Shown: in pieces, positions 1-11,442 of the stretch | How the letters are laid out: every line of letters begins with the position of its first letter | Position numbering within the stretch: position 1 is the first letter of the stretch | Assembly (NCBI GenBank): GCA_950295325.1 | Contig: OX485804.1 | Coordinates: forward strand, 66,440,033 to 66,504,032 | Source: Polytrichum commune | Lineage: Eukaryota; Streptophyta; Polytrichopsida; Polytrichales; Polytrichaceae | DNA length: 64,000 nucleotides | Direction: 5' to 3' | Program-made: the position numbers and the translations under genes | Notes under the pieces: model-generated | What the model was told of the DNA's origin: nothing | The model's database searches: none | Seen by the model: only the letters and a program-made list of their open reading frames with translations

Positions 1-680
1 ATTTATTTCAATTTTCATCGAGATGGGAGAAAAGTTAAGAATTCAAATGTGCATTTATTTCTATCATTACTTGTAATGAGTTTGTGCCATGTTAGGAGCC
101 CTCAGGACCATAGCTTTCAAACAATTCTTTAAGAGGTTCTCTACATTGATATGTGCAATTAGATTCCTCCACACTCATGTATCGCCATTCCACACTATGT
201 TGAATACATACTACCATAACATTCAATAAATAAAAGTTATAGTGGATGCTATACGGATGAATAAAGAAAGTTATAAGATTTTGTAATATGGTTTTGACCC
301 AAGGTAATTTGCATGGGTAAAGAGGTAGCCTACTTGCAAAGATAATCTAATTGCACATATTAGTCTCTACCAAAAACATCTATTGGTATTTCAATGAGGC
401 ATTGAGGCAAAAACATGTACCTTTTCGAACGTGACCGTTCAAGAAAAAATATACTTGTTTGATCTCATTTATATCACTCTTTTGTGAACATTATGGCAAA
501 CAAGAAGTACTTCCACATGTCTTATAATCAAGTGAATGTGACATCATAATGATGACAAATTTATTTTGATTTTCTGGTTCTAAACAGAAGAAAGACATAT
601 CTTGTTATTGGCATGTTACCACAATGTCAACTATGGTGTGCTTTACCTTGTGAGCTTCTGAGTACGCAAAATCCCCCAAG

Positions 681-800
681 TGCAAGCAGCTCATCTCCAT
701 AGCATAGTATACATAAAGGAGAGGTATTATTCTTCTTTAGTGCAAGTAATTTATCTCCATAGCATAATATACATAAAGGAGAGGTATTGTTCTTCTTTAG
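681..800 (+). repeat. two-copy tandem repeat, 60-bp unit
   Basis: Units 681-740 and 741-800 are nearly identical, each containing CATAAAGGAGAGGTATT and TCTTCTTTAGTG. This is a recent local duplication. Neither strand carries a convincing ORF across it. Confidence 0.85.
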
Positions 801-1290
801 TGTGTACATTTAAAAGGCTATATACTTTTTTTCAAGTAAACGTAGATGCACAAAAGGGGGTTCTTAAGATTTAGAGAAAATTTTGACAATAGATATGTTA
901 GTTTTATCCATTTTATGCTTTCATCCTATTGTTATAATATGATAATAGTCCTAAATAACTACCCTGTTCATTCTTGTCAGGGTCTACATTTGAGTTCTAA
1001 GTTTTTACAAACTGAAGGCTCTTGGAACGCATGTTGCCTCACTCGAGTTATGGTCTTTAGGTTGTGGCTCACTTATTGTGCTCTTGTTTGTGTTTGTTAC
1101 CTTACATCCTATGGATGAAGCAAAATTAATGTTCAATAACTTTCTCATTGGAAAGTGAAAGTGGATTGTATATGTTATAACGCCCTATTTATTTCATGAT
1201 TTATGTTTTTGTATATGTAGTGTGGCATTTATCACATTAAATGAAAATCTTAGTATAAATACATGCATTCATATTCTAGCCTACATATGC
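780..1290 (+). repeat. diverged dispersed repeat, partner at 55715-55995
   Basis: Both loci share, in order, a TTAGTGTGTA-like start, AAAAGGCTA, GTAGATG(C/T)ACAAAAGGGGG, TTTAGAGAAAA, CTTTCATCC, and later TTATTTCATGATTTAT followed by ATTTATCACAT. The order is kept but spacing and bases have drifted, as expected for an old transposon or LTR fragment of unknown class. Confidence 0.6.
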
Positions 1291-3022
1291 ATTTATATTT
1301 CTCTATAATTTTCTCAGAGGATTTAATTTCACAGAGACCCACGCACGTCATTTAGGTGGGAGCTTTAAATAGAATTTAGAAAAACTTAGCCTAGTACGAG
1401 TAGAAAATCATGACCAATCTCACTATATGTAAGTAGGTCCACAACACTTCATGCACTCAACAATGCAAATCACGGTAGTAAAAAAATGCTCAAATACCTT
1501 GAGGGAAATGGTATTTTCACTTGTTGAAGTTTGTTTTCATTGGCATGGTTGTTTGGCGACAAGATGTTTGGTTACAACATAGCACACAAAACAATGACAC
1601 CGACATTGGTCCACATTGTGCCCAAAAAGCACCTTTCAACTTTGCATCAAACATATTTTAGGCATATCCAAGAATATCCTTCGCGGTTCAAGGCATATAT
1701 AGTGAAAGACGACAAATTTGGCTATATGGCGTGACGTTGAAACCCATGCTCACGTCCATTTGTGCAACAAACATCGTTTGGAGCATCCATGAAGACAAGA
1801 GCAAAACGAGTAGGATAAGGCCGACCCAACTCTACCATGGAAATTTGAAGGTGTAGTAAAGCCTCTTGACGATGCAATTATTCTATTTAGGTGTATTGGT
1901 CATGAGGCCAAAAGTGTATGACAACCGTACATGATAGTTGGTTTTAGGTTCAATGTTGATTTCAGGTATACAGACCTCGTATCAATGAATTCCGTGAACT
2001 TTTCAAAATCTTCATATCATTTTAAAGTGGTATAGGGGTAATGATCGTGGTTAAGGAAAAACACATGCCATAACAATAAGATTGGACTATGTGGTCAAAT
2101 TATAGACACCATTTTGAGATCAATAGGTACCACAGTCAAGAGGGTATGTGTAATCACTCAAAAAATACACATAATCGTCACTTTCAAGTCTGGTATTTTT
2201 TGCATCTCGATTTCATTTTTGAAACTTAAAATGATAACCTTCACGATGGGCATGTGGCAATTGCTAACCAAACGAAAAATTTTCCAATTCAATCCAACGG
2301 TGAAAGTTACTTGTGAGGTTGAACGTGCCCATAGTAGGAGCACATACCTTTAATCGCAAGGAGGTCATACAATTCCATGGTACCTTTATTGTGCACCCAT
2401 ATTAGTTTCCATATTCCAAATTTAAAATAGTGGTGGTAGGTATTTTGTACTCATCGTATGTGTGTACAATGAAAGCAATATTTAGAGTGGATGTTAAGTT
2501 GGTATCTCGATTCACGAGGTACTCTAATGGTTTCTTATGAATTTCATTTTACGTAGTTTGGACACATTCCAACACCGGGAGTTGGTAACTTTGTCTTCAA
2601 TCAAATCGTATTCTTAAATTACATAAAATCATCCTTGTACTTACATTGGAATCCAATATCTACGTTTGCCATCGACATGGGATCACAAACATGTGAAGGT
2701 TGTGTACGTCTATAACTTGTATCTTTGTAGAAGTGTCCGTAGAACTAGACATGTCCTCCAAAACTCCCCCACCTCTTAGTACTTGGCATTTTTGTTGACA
2801 AAACACATCAAAGTGGTGGCTTACATAACACACATTCAGACTGAATGTGAGAAATATCAGGGAATGTTCCGTGGAATACTATCAGTCCCACAGAACATTG
2901 TTATGAATTTGAATAATGTTGTGTTAAAAATGAGACCTGAACCCATATCCCATGCGATCTTTGTGGTTAAGTTGTCTAAATTTGGAATAACTTAGTGCTA
3001 GGATGGGTGGCCTCCATAGCAC

Positions 3023-3402
3023 TACACTAAATATGATGTTTACTGTCATATGGTATTTTTACGTCATTATGGTAACTTTTTGGGTGACACTTCTTATGAA
3101 TAAGTATAAACAGAGATTGTCATGGATGATGGATGAGTTTATCCATTGGCCAAAACCATGCCTTCTCTTGTCAGCAACTTGTGATGAAATATTGTCATGG
3201 ATAATGGAAATTTGGATGAAAATTTGCTTGATACGTGATAGTAATTGCACCCCTGTGAACATATAATCCCCCAAAAAATTTACAAGGAATGACAAATAAT
3301 GTTGGGTTAATATTTAGTGTTGGTGACACTATACCACACTTTACAATTAGTATTGAGAAAGACAATCAAAATTGGTGACACTAAATATCATATTCAATGT
3401 AG
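3023..3402 (-). mobile_element. MITE-like TIR element (TACACTAAAT family), reverse copy
   Basis: It starts TACACTAAATATGATGTTTA and ends in the inverted form of that sequence (GACACTAAATATCATATTCA...). Its interior, read on the - strand, follows the elements at 10661-11027 and 20497-20890: TACACTAAAT terminus, a 'cac(a/t)gtgacat' stretch, a dinucleotide-poor middle, and GTCATGGATGAT-like words. It has no coding capacity. It is probably a non-autonomous DNA transposon; the superfamily is not established. Confidence 0.7.
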
Positions 3403-3640
3403 CTTTTTTGTGCACTATACTATATGATTACCTAATTGTAGTGGGAGATTTTGAATGAACCGGATTTTTCAAACCAACCATGTGGAAACCTAGGGGCCAA
3501 CTCTTGAGGGAGATAGTTGCAAGGCCAGGTTGCATGCGCATGTTCAAGGGATCCGTCATTGAAGGACACAATTGTCTTCAAGGTCTCTATAGGCAGACCT
3601 ACATAATTCCAACACACCAATAACATTCACACCTAATATG

Positions 3641-3990
3641 TATTTGAGTGGTATGTGGTTTGATGTGGATTTAAGAATGGACACCAAAAATATACGTTTT
3701 TAGAAAAGATTGAACCATGTGTTCAAAAACTACTAACACTTTTAAGCTCAACAATCAACATGATTGTGGAGGGGGGAGGGGGGAGGACCCATATGACCAC
3801 TTAACAAGCACAAGAATCTTCAATTTGATAATGTATAAGATATCTATATGGGCTTCGAATATTGTGAGTTGGTATACGACTATCGTCACGGTTTGGATTT
3901 GGTAATCATCTCGCACAATTATGTGTTTCGTATCCTACGAAAAGTAAGTGGAGAGAGAGAGAAAAAAATATCCAAATAACACGCATCCAC
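3641..3990 (+). repeat. diverged dispersed repeat, partner at 47739-48090
   Basis: Shared words in the same order include TATTTGAG(T/G)GGTATGTGGTT, AAGAATGGA, ATGTG(T/C)TCAA, GATAATG/TAGTGAATAAGATAT, GACTATC/CTATGACC and GATTTGGATTTG. Both copies end near GA-rich tracts. This is probably an old mobile element or LTR fragment. Confidence 0.65.
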
Positions 3991-4935
3991 CTCAAATTTG
4001 ATGATGTCCATTTCCGCTTTCGGAATTACAAAGAAAACTAGAGTACTTAACTCAAAGATGAAGCAACACCATGATTTACGCCGGTGCAACATCAAATTCA
4101 TCTCTTCTTCTTTTTTCTACAACACACCAAGCTCTACCATACCCAACCCGGTTTCCATAGTAAATGAACACCAAGTGTTTACCATATATTCAAGCTCATA
4201 TGTCTCACTTTCATGCATCGTGCATCATGCATCATGCTTTATTCTAGTTTTTGAAAGACTTGAAAGGTGCCCCCCTTCAAACTTTTGGGCTAAAAGTGAT
4301 GGAGAACTCGTGAGAAGATGTGGAAATACATCACCTCTTCTATCTACCCAAAAGCCTAGTGTAGGGATGTACGGTTCATTAATTGTCCTTGGTTGTTGTT
4401 TCAAGGTTTTCCGTGGACCACCCAAAAAAGGAAGTTATAAAGAGCCGTGCACTTGATATGTTGTGAGAAGTGTACATGAGCATATAACAAAAGAGGAGTT
4501 TCTCTTGTTATTTTCCTTTTTTTTCTAGCGGGGTGGGTATGTATGACTTTGTCTATAAACATTCCACCCTAAGGGCCGTTCGACACACAAACCAATGTCC
4601 ATGACTAAGAAACCCTAGTAGTTGAAATGAAGCATGTCGAGGTTATCTCGATGAACTTCCAAACACATTTGTACCCACGAGTCCTCGAGTGTACCATAAA
4701 GCTATATACCAATTTGACCCGGCCCTCGGCCAAACGGCATCTTACCATGTGGGATACTTCCACATCATTATAACATTTAATAATGCAAGTGTTGTCACAT
4801 TTTGATCCAAGTGTCGTGGTCTTCCGAATTGTATGTGGCCATCTCAAAATGGAGCATCATAGAAGAAAGAAAAGGAAAAGAAAAATAACGTCAGTATCTA
4901 GGTACCGGCGTGAATGTGAGCTCGTTGGCCTAATG

Positions 4936-5240
4936 CTAATCACAATTGTTCGCGATGCAACTTAAGGTGTTATGCCTCCTTTGGGACGTGGGCTCTGGTG
5001 GTGTAATAGTTATCACATGTTCATTGAGGGGGGGGGGGATGGGTGTTTGTTTGTTGTTGAGTTTTCTTTTGTTTAGGACGAGGTATGTGAGGTATTTGAT
5101 GGCATTCTTGTGTATATTTTTCACGAGGTTTTTAATGCTTGATTTGGGGATTTTTAGATTGGCAAGGTGCATCACAAATTTTCAACGGTGGTGTTTAGTG
5201 GAATTATGGGGCTTTGATTCTTCTACCAGTGGTGTATGAT
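4936..5240 (-). mobile_element. LINE-like 3' tail, copy 1 (decayed)
   Basis: Read on the - strand, this encodes LKIPKSSIKNLVKNIHKNAI followed by a KYLTYLV motif. It matches the C-terminal tail of the better preserved fragment at 54590-55416 and a decayed copy at 26300-26720. All three also share GGGA(G/C)GTGGGCTC at their 3' side. Only the tail is left, so this is a 5'-truncated retroelement relic. A G-run at 5029-5037 interrupts it. Confidence 0.7.
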
Positions 5241-5244
5241 GTGA

Positions 5245-6460
5245 TGATCCTATAAACCTATGCATTGATCTTATTTAAAATTTAACTTTGTGCAAAAAAT
5301 TGATGTGGCATGTTTTAGAAGAAGATAAGGAAATCATATGATCATCATCCATGGGCGCACTCAATGGTAGAGAACCAAAATGACGCGAGTGGGTACTTTT
5401 GACACTCAAATTTAGGTTTTACCATTGATATGAGAAAAGTATAAAGAAGAAGAAAAATGTATGTATGTTAAACCCTCTGCAAATTTTATGTGGTAGAAAT
5501 TAGTATCTATTACATATCGTCATTTATTTTTTATAATTCTCAAAGGAGAAAATGAGACATTGCAGTCCAAACGTTCACATAAGATTTGAAGACCACTCTT
5601 ATTTCATTTTTTCTCATTTTTTTGGGTCAAATGAAAGAATTACAAGTCATTAGATAATATCCCAGTGGGGAGGGGAGGGGGACCCCCGAAATGATCACGA
5701 TAAGTGTAAATAGAAATGTTGTTAATATTAATGCAATTTATTGTTTTTACACAATAGTTTCGCATGTGGAAGTTTTTAATGTGGGCCTTGATGAAAACAA
5801 AGCACCGAGAAAAACCAATATACATCGTCAATTTGATGTCGTGTTCGATCGAATCCATGTAGAGTTACATCCACTTTACATTACGTGAAGTTTCCATTCA
5901 CCCCTCGACTCATAGGCAACTTGGTCCAACTCCGAGGTTTCCACTCCACCATCGTCACGAGGTTCTACTAGAATTTCATGTTCACAAGTCCTCGGTCTCG
6001 TGTGCCAAGTGATCTTAGCTTTTCACTTTTCATTTGTGTTCACGCCACTCAAACTTGAGAAGAGAAATGAAAAGATGAGAAACCACTAACTTCAAGTTCC
6101 GACTCACAACAACCAAAATGTGGGTTTACATATCCTTTCTTGGCCATAGTACACGAGGCCAAAAAAAATTTAAAAAAACATCATCACGGTGCAAAAGCCA
6201 TAGAGGATGTGGGTGGGTCAAGTGGCATCTCTCATTATAACTTGTTTGGATCTTACAAGTAAAAGGAGGAATTCAAGACCGGAAGGGTTATTAGGAAACA
6301 CCTAGTGGAGACTTGTTCCTATATTTGTAGAAAATCCCAGAACGTGGGTCCCTAGACGAGGTCATGAAGCTTTTTCTGAAAAAGGCATCGAGTAACTTAA
6401 ATTTGGGGTAAGTTATTAAAGGTCGGATCGATTTGGTGACTAGCAATGAACGCGGAGAAC
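5245..6460. other. intergenic DNA, nothing recognised
   Basis: I see short, stop-rich frames only. No splice-linked exons, RNA gene or clear repeat boundaries stand out. Confidence 0.5.
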
Positions 6461-6466
6461 CGTCAC

Positions 6467-7110
6467 TACACTAAATTTGATATTTAGGGTGACTTACTAT
6501 TTGGAATTACGCAATGCTATATCTATTGACTGTACATCTCATATTTTTTACCAACAAATGTTATATTGGTAGTTTGGACATTATAGAACATTGACAACTT
6601 TACTTGGTAAAAAATTTATTGGCTCTGTCTGTAGGACAGAGACTATGCATCAACTTCTTCGTCTCAAGAGCAAATTTCCTAACCACTTTGTGTTCACACT
6701 TGGAGGTTTCTTGTTCTTGTTATTTTTGGTCCACTGTATTTAATGTGGATGTTATCTATAGTTTTTATATATGTATATATATAAGTGCTCCCTAAAATGC
6801 ATTGAAAGAAATCTAGTTAATTATAGTTATTTCGGTAGTTCTTGAATATTTATTTTAAAAAATTCGGGTGATAAATGAGTAGCTTCAATCCTTGACCCGT
6901 ATTTGAGAAGAAGGTGCACAAAATCCAAGAAAGGTTTGGTATAGTGAATAGCCATGAATTGGCATGAGCAAAGTGGACAACTATAATTGCAGTCTTTCAT
7001 AATAAAGAACAGAGCCTCACGGTTCTACCGTTTTCTTGTTTCAATAGTAAACATATATTACACCGTGTAAATTCAGATAGTAAGTCACACTAAATATCAT
7101 ATTTGGTGTA
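6467..7110. mobile_element. 644-bp TIR element of the TACACTAAAT family
   Basis: The left end TACACTAAATTTGATATTTA and the reverse complement of the right end TACACCAAATATGATATTTA agree at 18 of 20 positions. The similarity continues inward (GTGACTTACTAT on both ends). The interior has no intact protein, so this looks like a non-autonomous element, larger than its 380-bp relatives. Confidence 0.75.
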
Positions 7111-7113
7111 GTT

Positions 7114-7300
7114 ACAGAAGAACCGGTTGAGTTTGAGAAATAACCAGTTGAAGTTCATGACTTCCGAAAATTTACCGGTCGTTTTAGAGGAATCCATGGA
7201 ATATAGCTCACATTTGTGAAGAAAAACCGAAAGGTCGCAACGTGTGAAACACTAGGATCTTGACCCATTGTGCCCAAAAATCTCCGCCAACACCGGTGAT
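7114..7300 (+). repeat. dispersed repeat, partner at 63594-63795
   Basis: Shared in order with 63594-63795: GTTGAGTTTGAGA, GTTGAAGTTCA, TTTAGAGGAATC(C/T)ATGG, CTCACAT, GAAAAAC, AACACTAGGATCT and TGCCCAAAAATCTCC. It is probably a fragment of an LTR retrotransposon, but no coding domain lets me name the class. Confidence 0.65.
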
Positions 7301-7599
7301 TAGTAGAGTTAAGTTCCTCGTTGAGGGATGAGACTTGGAACTTGGTCTTATCAAGAATTCGTTACTTGGACTTGTGTTGTGGCCTAACATAACATTAAAT
7401 TCAAATGTACTTTGTTGGTTTAAATGAGGTAGTTGTAAGTGACCTTGCTTATCTTCCACATTCAGTTTGAATCCAACATGCAATTCAGGATCCTATCAAG
7501 TATTCAAGAATCAGTCCAACAAAAGAGGGGATTCCACATAACAACCTTGCAGTATTTTATATGTTATGAACCTTCTAAGTTGGGTTTCAATTTCAAAAA

Positions 7600-7876
7600 T
7601 TTGGGAAAACTCTAAGATTTAAAAGAGGGTGTGTCCTTGGGACTCACCACTCTAAATCTTGGATCGACCTATGCAAGACTAACTTGGTCCACTCATCCTT
7701 CTATGACAAGTTAGTTGAAGTTGGTATTTCAGCCCAACACCACTCTTTTAATATGTTAATTGAAGCATTGAAGAAAATTTAGGCGACTTTATGAAAACGC
7801 TCTCAAATTCACTTTTTAGCCAACACACCCAAAATCTAGTCCCGAGACTTTACAAATAACTCTAGTGTTGTTGACC
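7600..7876 (+). repeat. dispersed repeat, partner at 39557-39832
   Basis: Both copies run GGATCT/AGATTTAAAAGAGGGT, GGGAC(T/C)CA(C/T)CA, TCTAAATC, CCCATGCAAG/CTATGCAAG, GGCGACTTT and end TTACAAATAACTCTA. Copies are colinear and diverged, so this is an old interspersed element with no reading frame. Confidence 0.65.
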
Positions 7877-8250
7877 AATTGGATCACATGGTGCTAGAAA
7901 CGACCATTCAAGGCCCCTCACAAAAGAAATTGCATGCATATGCATCTTGTATTTTGCAATACATTTTGAGCATGTCATTGGTCCTCCAATTGAATCATTT
8001 GGAGGAAGAAGGTGCATCAACCATGGCCTCCCATTCTTCCATTGTACTTTGTTGTCATGTGTATAACCACACCTTACACCTTAACCCTTAGTGTCACTAA
8101 GGCTTTATGTATTTTCAAGACGCACCCTCTCAACCACATATTAGGATCGTTCTCAACATCAACTGTAACAATCTCACCCTTTGTTACGTTGTTGTCATAT
8201 GATGAGGATCATAGGCACATTATATCATACTTTTCATAATTTCATAATTT

Positions 8251-8254
8251 ATAT

Positions 8255-8285
<31 letters not shown>
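8251..8285. repeat. (GATA)n microsatellite
   Basis: About eight GATA units in a row, flanked by AT-rich DNA (TATATA on the left). Confidence 0.95.
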
Positions 8286-8403
8286 CCAATATTATATATT
8301 AATGGGAGATAAAACTAAACCTGAAAACATCAATGCAATATTTATCAAATTTTCAATTGTTATGTGGGGCCATTGCACATGCCAATGTTATTCCTTGATA
8401 ACA

Positions 8404-8763
8404 TACACCCTAACCTCCGTAACATCACCCTCCATAATGTCACTTCCTCTCTTATATCTCAAAACCCTAGAGAACAAATGCTCTCAAATGTAATGTCCCT
8501 CCTTGTTGTCACAGTTGCCTGCCATATATCATAGGTTCGACGTTAAAGTAGTCCACCAAAGACTTCAAACCACACACTTGTACGCATCACGTTGTCATCC
8601 TTGTAATTATCGACATTATTGCAATGTTGACTTCGTATTATTTCAGAATGTCTCGTGCTAAACTGATTCTTTATTATCATGGATCCATTTAATATTGCGT
8701 ATGTCCTTAACATCACGTGCATATTGGGTGCAAGGGCCATGATATTAGAGAGGTTAGAGTGTA
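8404..8763. mobile_element. TIR element C1, copy 1
   Basis: It starts TACACCCTAACCTCCGTAAC and ends with the inverted AGAGGTTAGAGTGTA. A colinear second copy lies at 34644-34977 (shared TATATC(T/C)CAAAACCCTAG, CCTTGTTGTCACA and ATGTTGACTT). It is non-coding. In both places it is followed directly by element C2. Confidence 0.75.
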
Positions 8764-8853
8764 GGCCAATGCGTATCCCAAGTCATGCTCAGCTTCAATC
8801 GAAACCGGCCCAGTCGGCTCAACATCTCCCACAAGTGCATTCCCACTGGCAAC

Positions 8854-9230
8854 TACACTAAATAGTCCTATTAGAGTGGGTAGAAAATTAGGATGGAATA
8901 ATTAGCGTGGAGAACACTAATTTTATAATCGAGGTGGAATTGTCATGGTCCCAAGACCCTGGGTCTTCCCCCAAGTCTTCCCTTGATTCTTCATGAAGAC
9001 TTATGATCAACTCATTGAATATAACTTTTAGGGACAAAAGTAGCACAAATTAAAATAATCACCCACATTAATTTCCTAGATTTTGTTTTAATGTAGCCCA
9101 TCTTGCATTTTTATTTATAGATTTAGCATGCATTAAAAAATTAGTGTGGCCCACATCAATTATCATCATGAGAATTAACATGGGCTCTAGAAAAATACTC
9201 TAGCCCATAGTAATAAGATTATTTAGTGTA
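8854..9230. mobile_element. TIR element C2, copy 1 (TACACTAAAT family)
   Basis: The ends are TACACTAAATAGTCCTATTA and, inverted, TACACTAAATAATCTTATTA. The interior matches 34991-35282 (GTCAAGGTGGAATT-like, CTTGGGTCTTCCCC, AAGACTT). No coding capacity. Confidence 0.75.
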
Positions 9231-9572
9231 GCAATCCGGAAAGAAATTCTCCCCCTTGGAGGGTTCTAGAATGTAAGAGCTACTTCTAGATATTAGCTTT
9301 TAATCCAAACATCACTTCCCCCCCCCCCCAAAAAAAAAGAAAAAAAGAAGAAAAAGAGTACACAACCACTTTTGGATAATAACTTCCCGTTTGTAATTGC
9401 TATACTCCATATGCCTATTCTTTTGTTCTTTCTAAAAGTGCACAATCACTTTTAGAGATTAGCTTTCGATTTACTTTATTAGACTTCGTACGCCTACTAT
9501 TTTGTTTTCCTAAAAGTTGCACAAGTACTTTTAAAGGTTAGCTTTTATTTTAGAAACAGACTTTCTTTTTGG

Positions 9573-9772
9573 GTCTAATTAGTGTGGGTAACCATTCGGA
9601 GTTACGCATTGCTATAACATTTTACTACGTGTACCATCTTTTTACTCAAATAACATAAATAGTTAGTATGTGCACCAAAGAATATGATATAACTTAATTG
9701 GTAAAAAATGATAATGTCGGCAAGAATTTATAGCAACATGTAACTCTGAATGGTAACCCACACTAATAGGAC
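9573..9772. mobile_element. MITE family A, copy 1 (200 bp)
   Basis: It has terminal inverted repeats of about 44 bp. The left end GTCTAATTAGTGTGGGTAAC and inverted right end GTCCTATTAGTGTGGGTTAC both continue with CATTC(G/A)GAGTTAC and GTTGCTATA/ATTGCTATA. A second copy is at 27275-27482. At 200 bp it has no room for a transposase, so this is a classic MITE. Confidence 0.85.
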
Positions 9773-9965
9773 ACTTTAGTATAAATGTCCATAGTTATAC
9801 GATGTTTTTCAAGACAATCTTTGTGTATGTATATTTTAAAAACTTGACTTGATAACGTCGCTAACTTCTAGTGAAGTGCAATCAAAGCCCAAATACGAGT
9901 CAATTTTTTTTCTTGGGAATATTTGAAGACTAAAACCAACTAAAGTTGTACCAGAACCCAAGTAT

Positions 9966-10131
9966 CATAACATTCTCAATCAATGTGCGTTCGTTCATGT
10001 GGGCCCCAGGAATATAACCATGGATGTCGCAACCAATGTAAATTATGCCTGAATGTGCACCAGCTGCGGCATCATATGGCAATGTTCTTGGGGTCCACAT
10101 GAACGAACACACGCTGCTTAATAATGTTATG
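9966..10131. ncRNA. 166-bp hairpin, candidate miRNA precursor or small foldback
   Basis: The arms 9985-10008 and 10089-10112 pair over 24 nt with 22 exact matches, one G-U pair (+ strand transcript) and one mismatch. Pairing begins at CATAAC/GTTATG at the outer ends and continues more weakly towards the centre near 10049. The core reads GTTCGTTCATGTGG. Arm length and a well-paired duplex of about 21-24 nt are typical of plant miRNA or siRNA hairpins, but a MITE with long TIRs would look the same. No expression evidence. Confidence 0.4.
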
Positions 10132-10660
10132 TACGATGGTTTGAACTTACATAGAATTTTGTAAAGTTGAACCGACCGAATGACATACATATTGTCATTT
10201 ATTGTTGACAAAGATCGGCATTTAAGAAGCTTGGCGGAGGAATAAGGTACAAAATGTAGAAATTATGGTTCCATTTTTTTGTTGCAAATTCAATACTTGG
10301 GCCGCTCGATGGAATGGGGATGGCAAGTCTTCTTAGAAAGTCTCAAGCAACTTGATATTTGGGGCAAGCCGAATGTCTTGAAATTCGATGATTCGTGTAG
10401 TTAATTATGTGGACCTCACACCCATGTACTTGAATCCATGACTTTCTTCTCAACTCTTAGGCCTTCAAAGTCTTGTATGTGTAACCTCTTTTTTGGAGCA
10501 AATTGCAAGTCAATTTTGGTGGTTAGCGTACTTAATTACCATTTTGGACAATCCGTGTATTGAGACTAACCCTCCAAGGTAGTCGAACTTTCATGACTTC
10601 CAAACCGTCAAAGTTTCGAGTTATCCCAAATCCCGCCAAAATTTGGCCAATTAAAGTAAT

Positions 10661-11027
10661 TCCACTAAATAATGTATGAAGTGTCGCCAATTCTATTTAT
10701 CTTGCTCGATACTAGTTGAAAATAGCATGTGTAGTGTCAACAACACTACATGTAGTCCTATCAAAATTTATTATTCCTTGTGAAAATTATTGGGCATCTT
10801 ATATTTACAACATTGCAAGTATTGTCACTTACTACATGACAATCCAACCATCCATGACAGTATTTGATCACATAAATGTTAGTATGCTCAATTTACACAA
10901 AAGTGGATGAACTAGAAATAAATCAAGGATGACAATATTTGTGACCTTATTCATAAGCAATGCCATCAAAAAACTTAACACAGTGACATAAAATAGCATT
11001 TAAGACTAACCACAATATTTAGTGTAC
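10661..11027 (+). mobile_element. MITE-like TIR element (TACACTAAAT family), copy 2
   Basis: It runs colinear with the element in PEPC intron 8 (20497-20890): CTATTT(A/G)TCTTGCTC(G/A)ATAC, TTTATTATTCCTT, TGGGCAT, TTTACAA, CCATGACA, and an end CAATATTTAGTGTA. Its left terminus is degraded. Non-coding. Confidence 0.75.
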
Positions 11028-11057
11028 TTAGATCCTCAAACCCTCAAGTAGGGCATG

Positions 11058-11432
11058 GGGTTGGAGATGCCCCGGGCTAGAGCACATCTTCATTCGGTTG
11101 GGCCCCACACCTCCTTCATTGTCCGGTCTTCCTGCCCACGCAGGTGCGTGGGAACTCTTCCCCGTTGGGAACCCCTGTGACAATACCAGGTCACTTAAGA
11201 CAATAAGCTCTTTTGACATGTGAAGGAACTCCATCGATTATTTTGGGAATAATGAAAGTGATGTCAGCTTGAATATTTGTAATTGTGACCATGTATTGTC
11301 ACATCGGTTCCCAACGAGGAAGAGTTCCCATACATGTGCGGACAGGAAGATCGGGCAGTGAAGGAGGCAGGCGTGGGAAGGGCGGGGCCCAGCCGAATGA
11401 AGATGTGATCTAGCTTGGGGCATTGGAGGTGA
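11058..11432. repeat. long foldback (inverted repeat, arms about 185 bp)
   Basis: The left arm (from 11058) and the right arm (back from 11432) are reverse complements with scattered differences and one gap of roughly 15 bases. Long matched stretches include CACATCTTCATTCGG, TGGGCCCC, GGGAACTCTTCC and GTTGGGAACC. Pairing continues almost to the centre near 11240. A transcript would fold into a single long hairpin. The arms are GC-rich compared with the surroundings. The origin may be a foldback transposon or an inverted duplication. Confidence 0.8.
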
Positions 11433-11442
11433 CCTAGTGCGA

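Larger units (their letters stand above)
1..3000. other. intergenic DNA, no gene recognised
   Basis: AT-rich DNA with only short chance reading frames, many lacking an ATG. A 67-codon frame at 1531-1734 (+) ends in a stop and matches nothing I know. I see no splice-linked exons here. Two repeats within it are listed separately (681-800 and 780-1290). Confidence 0.6.
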
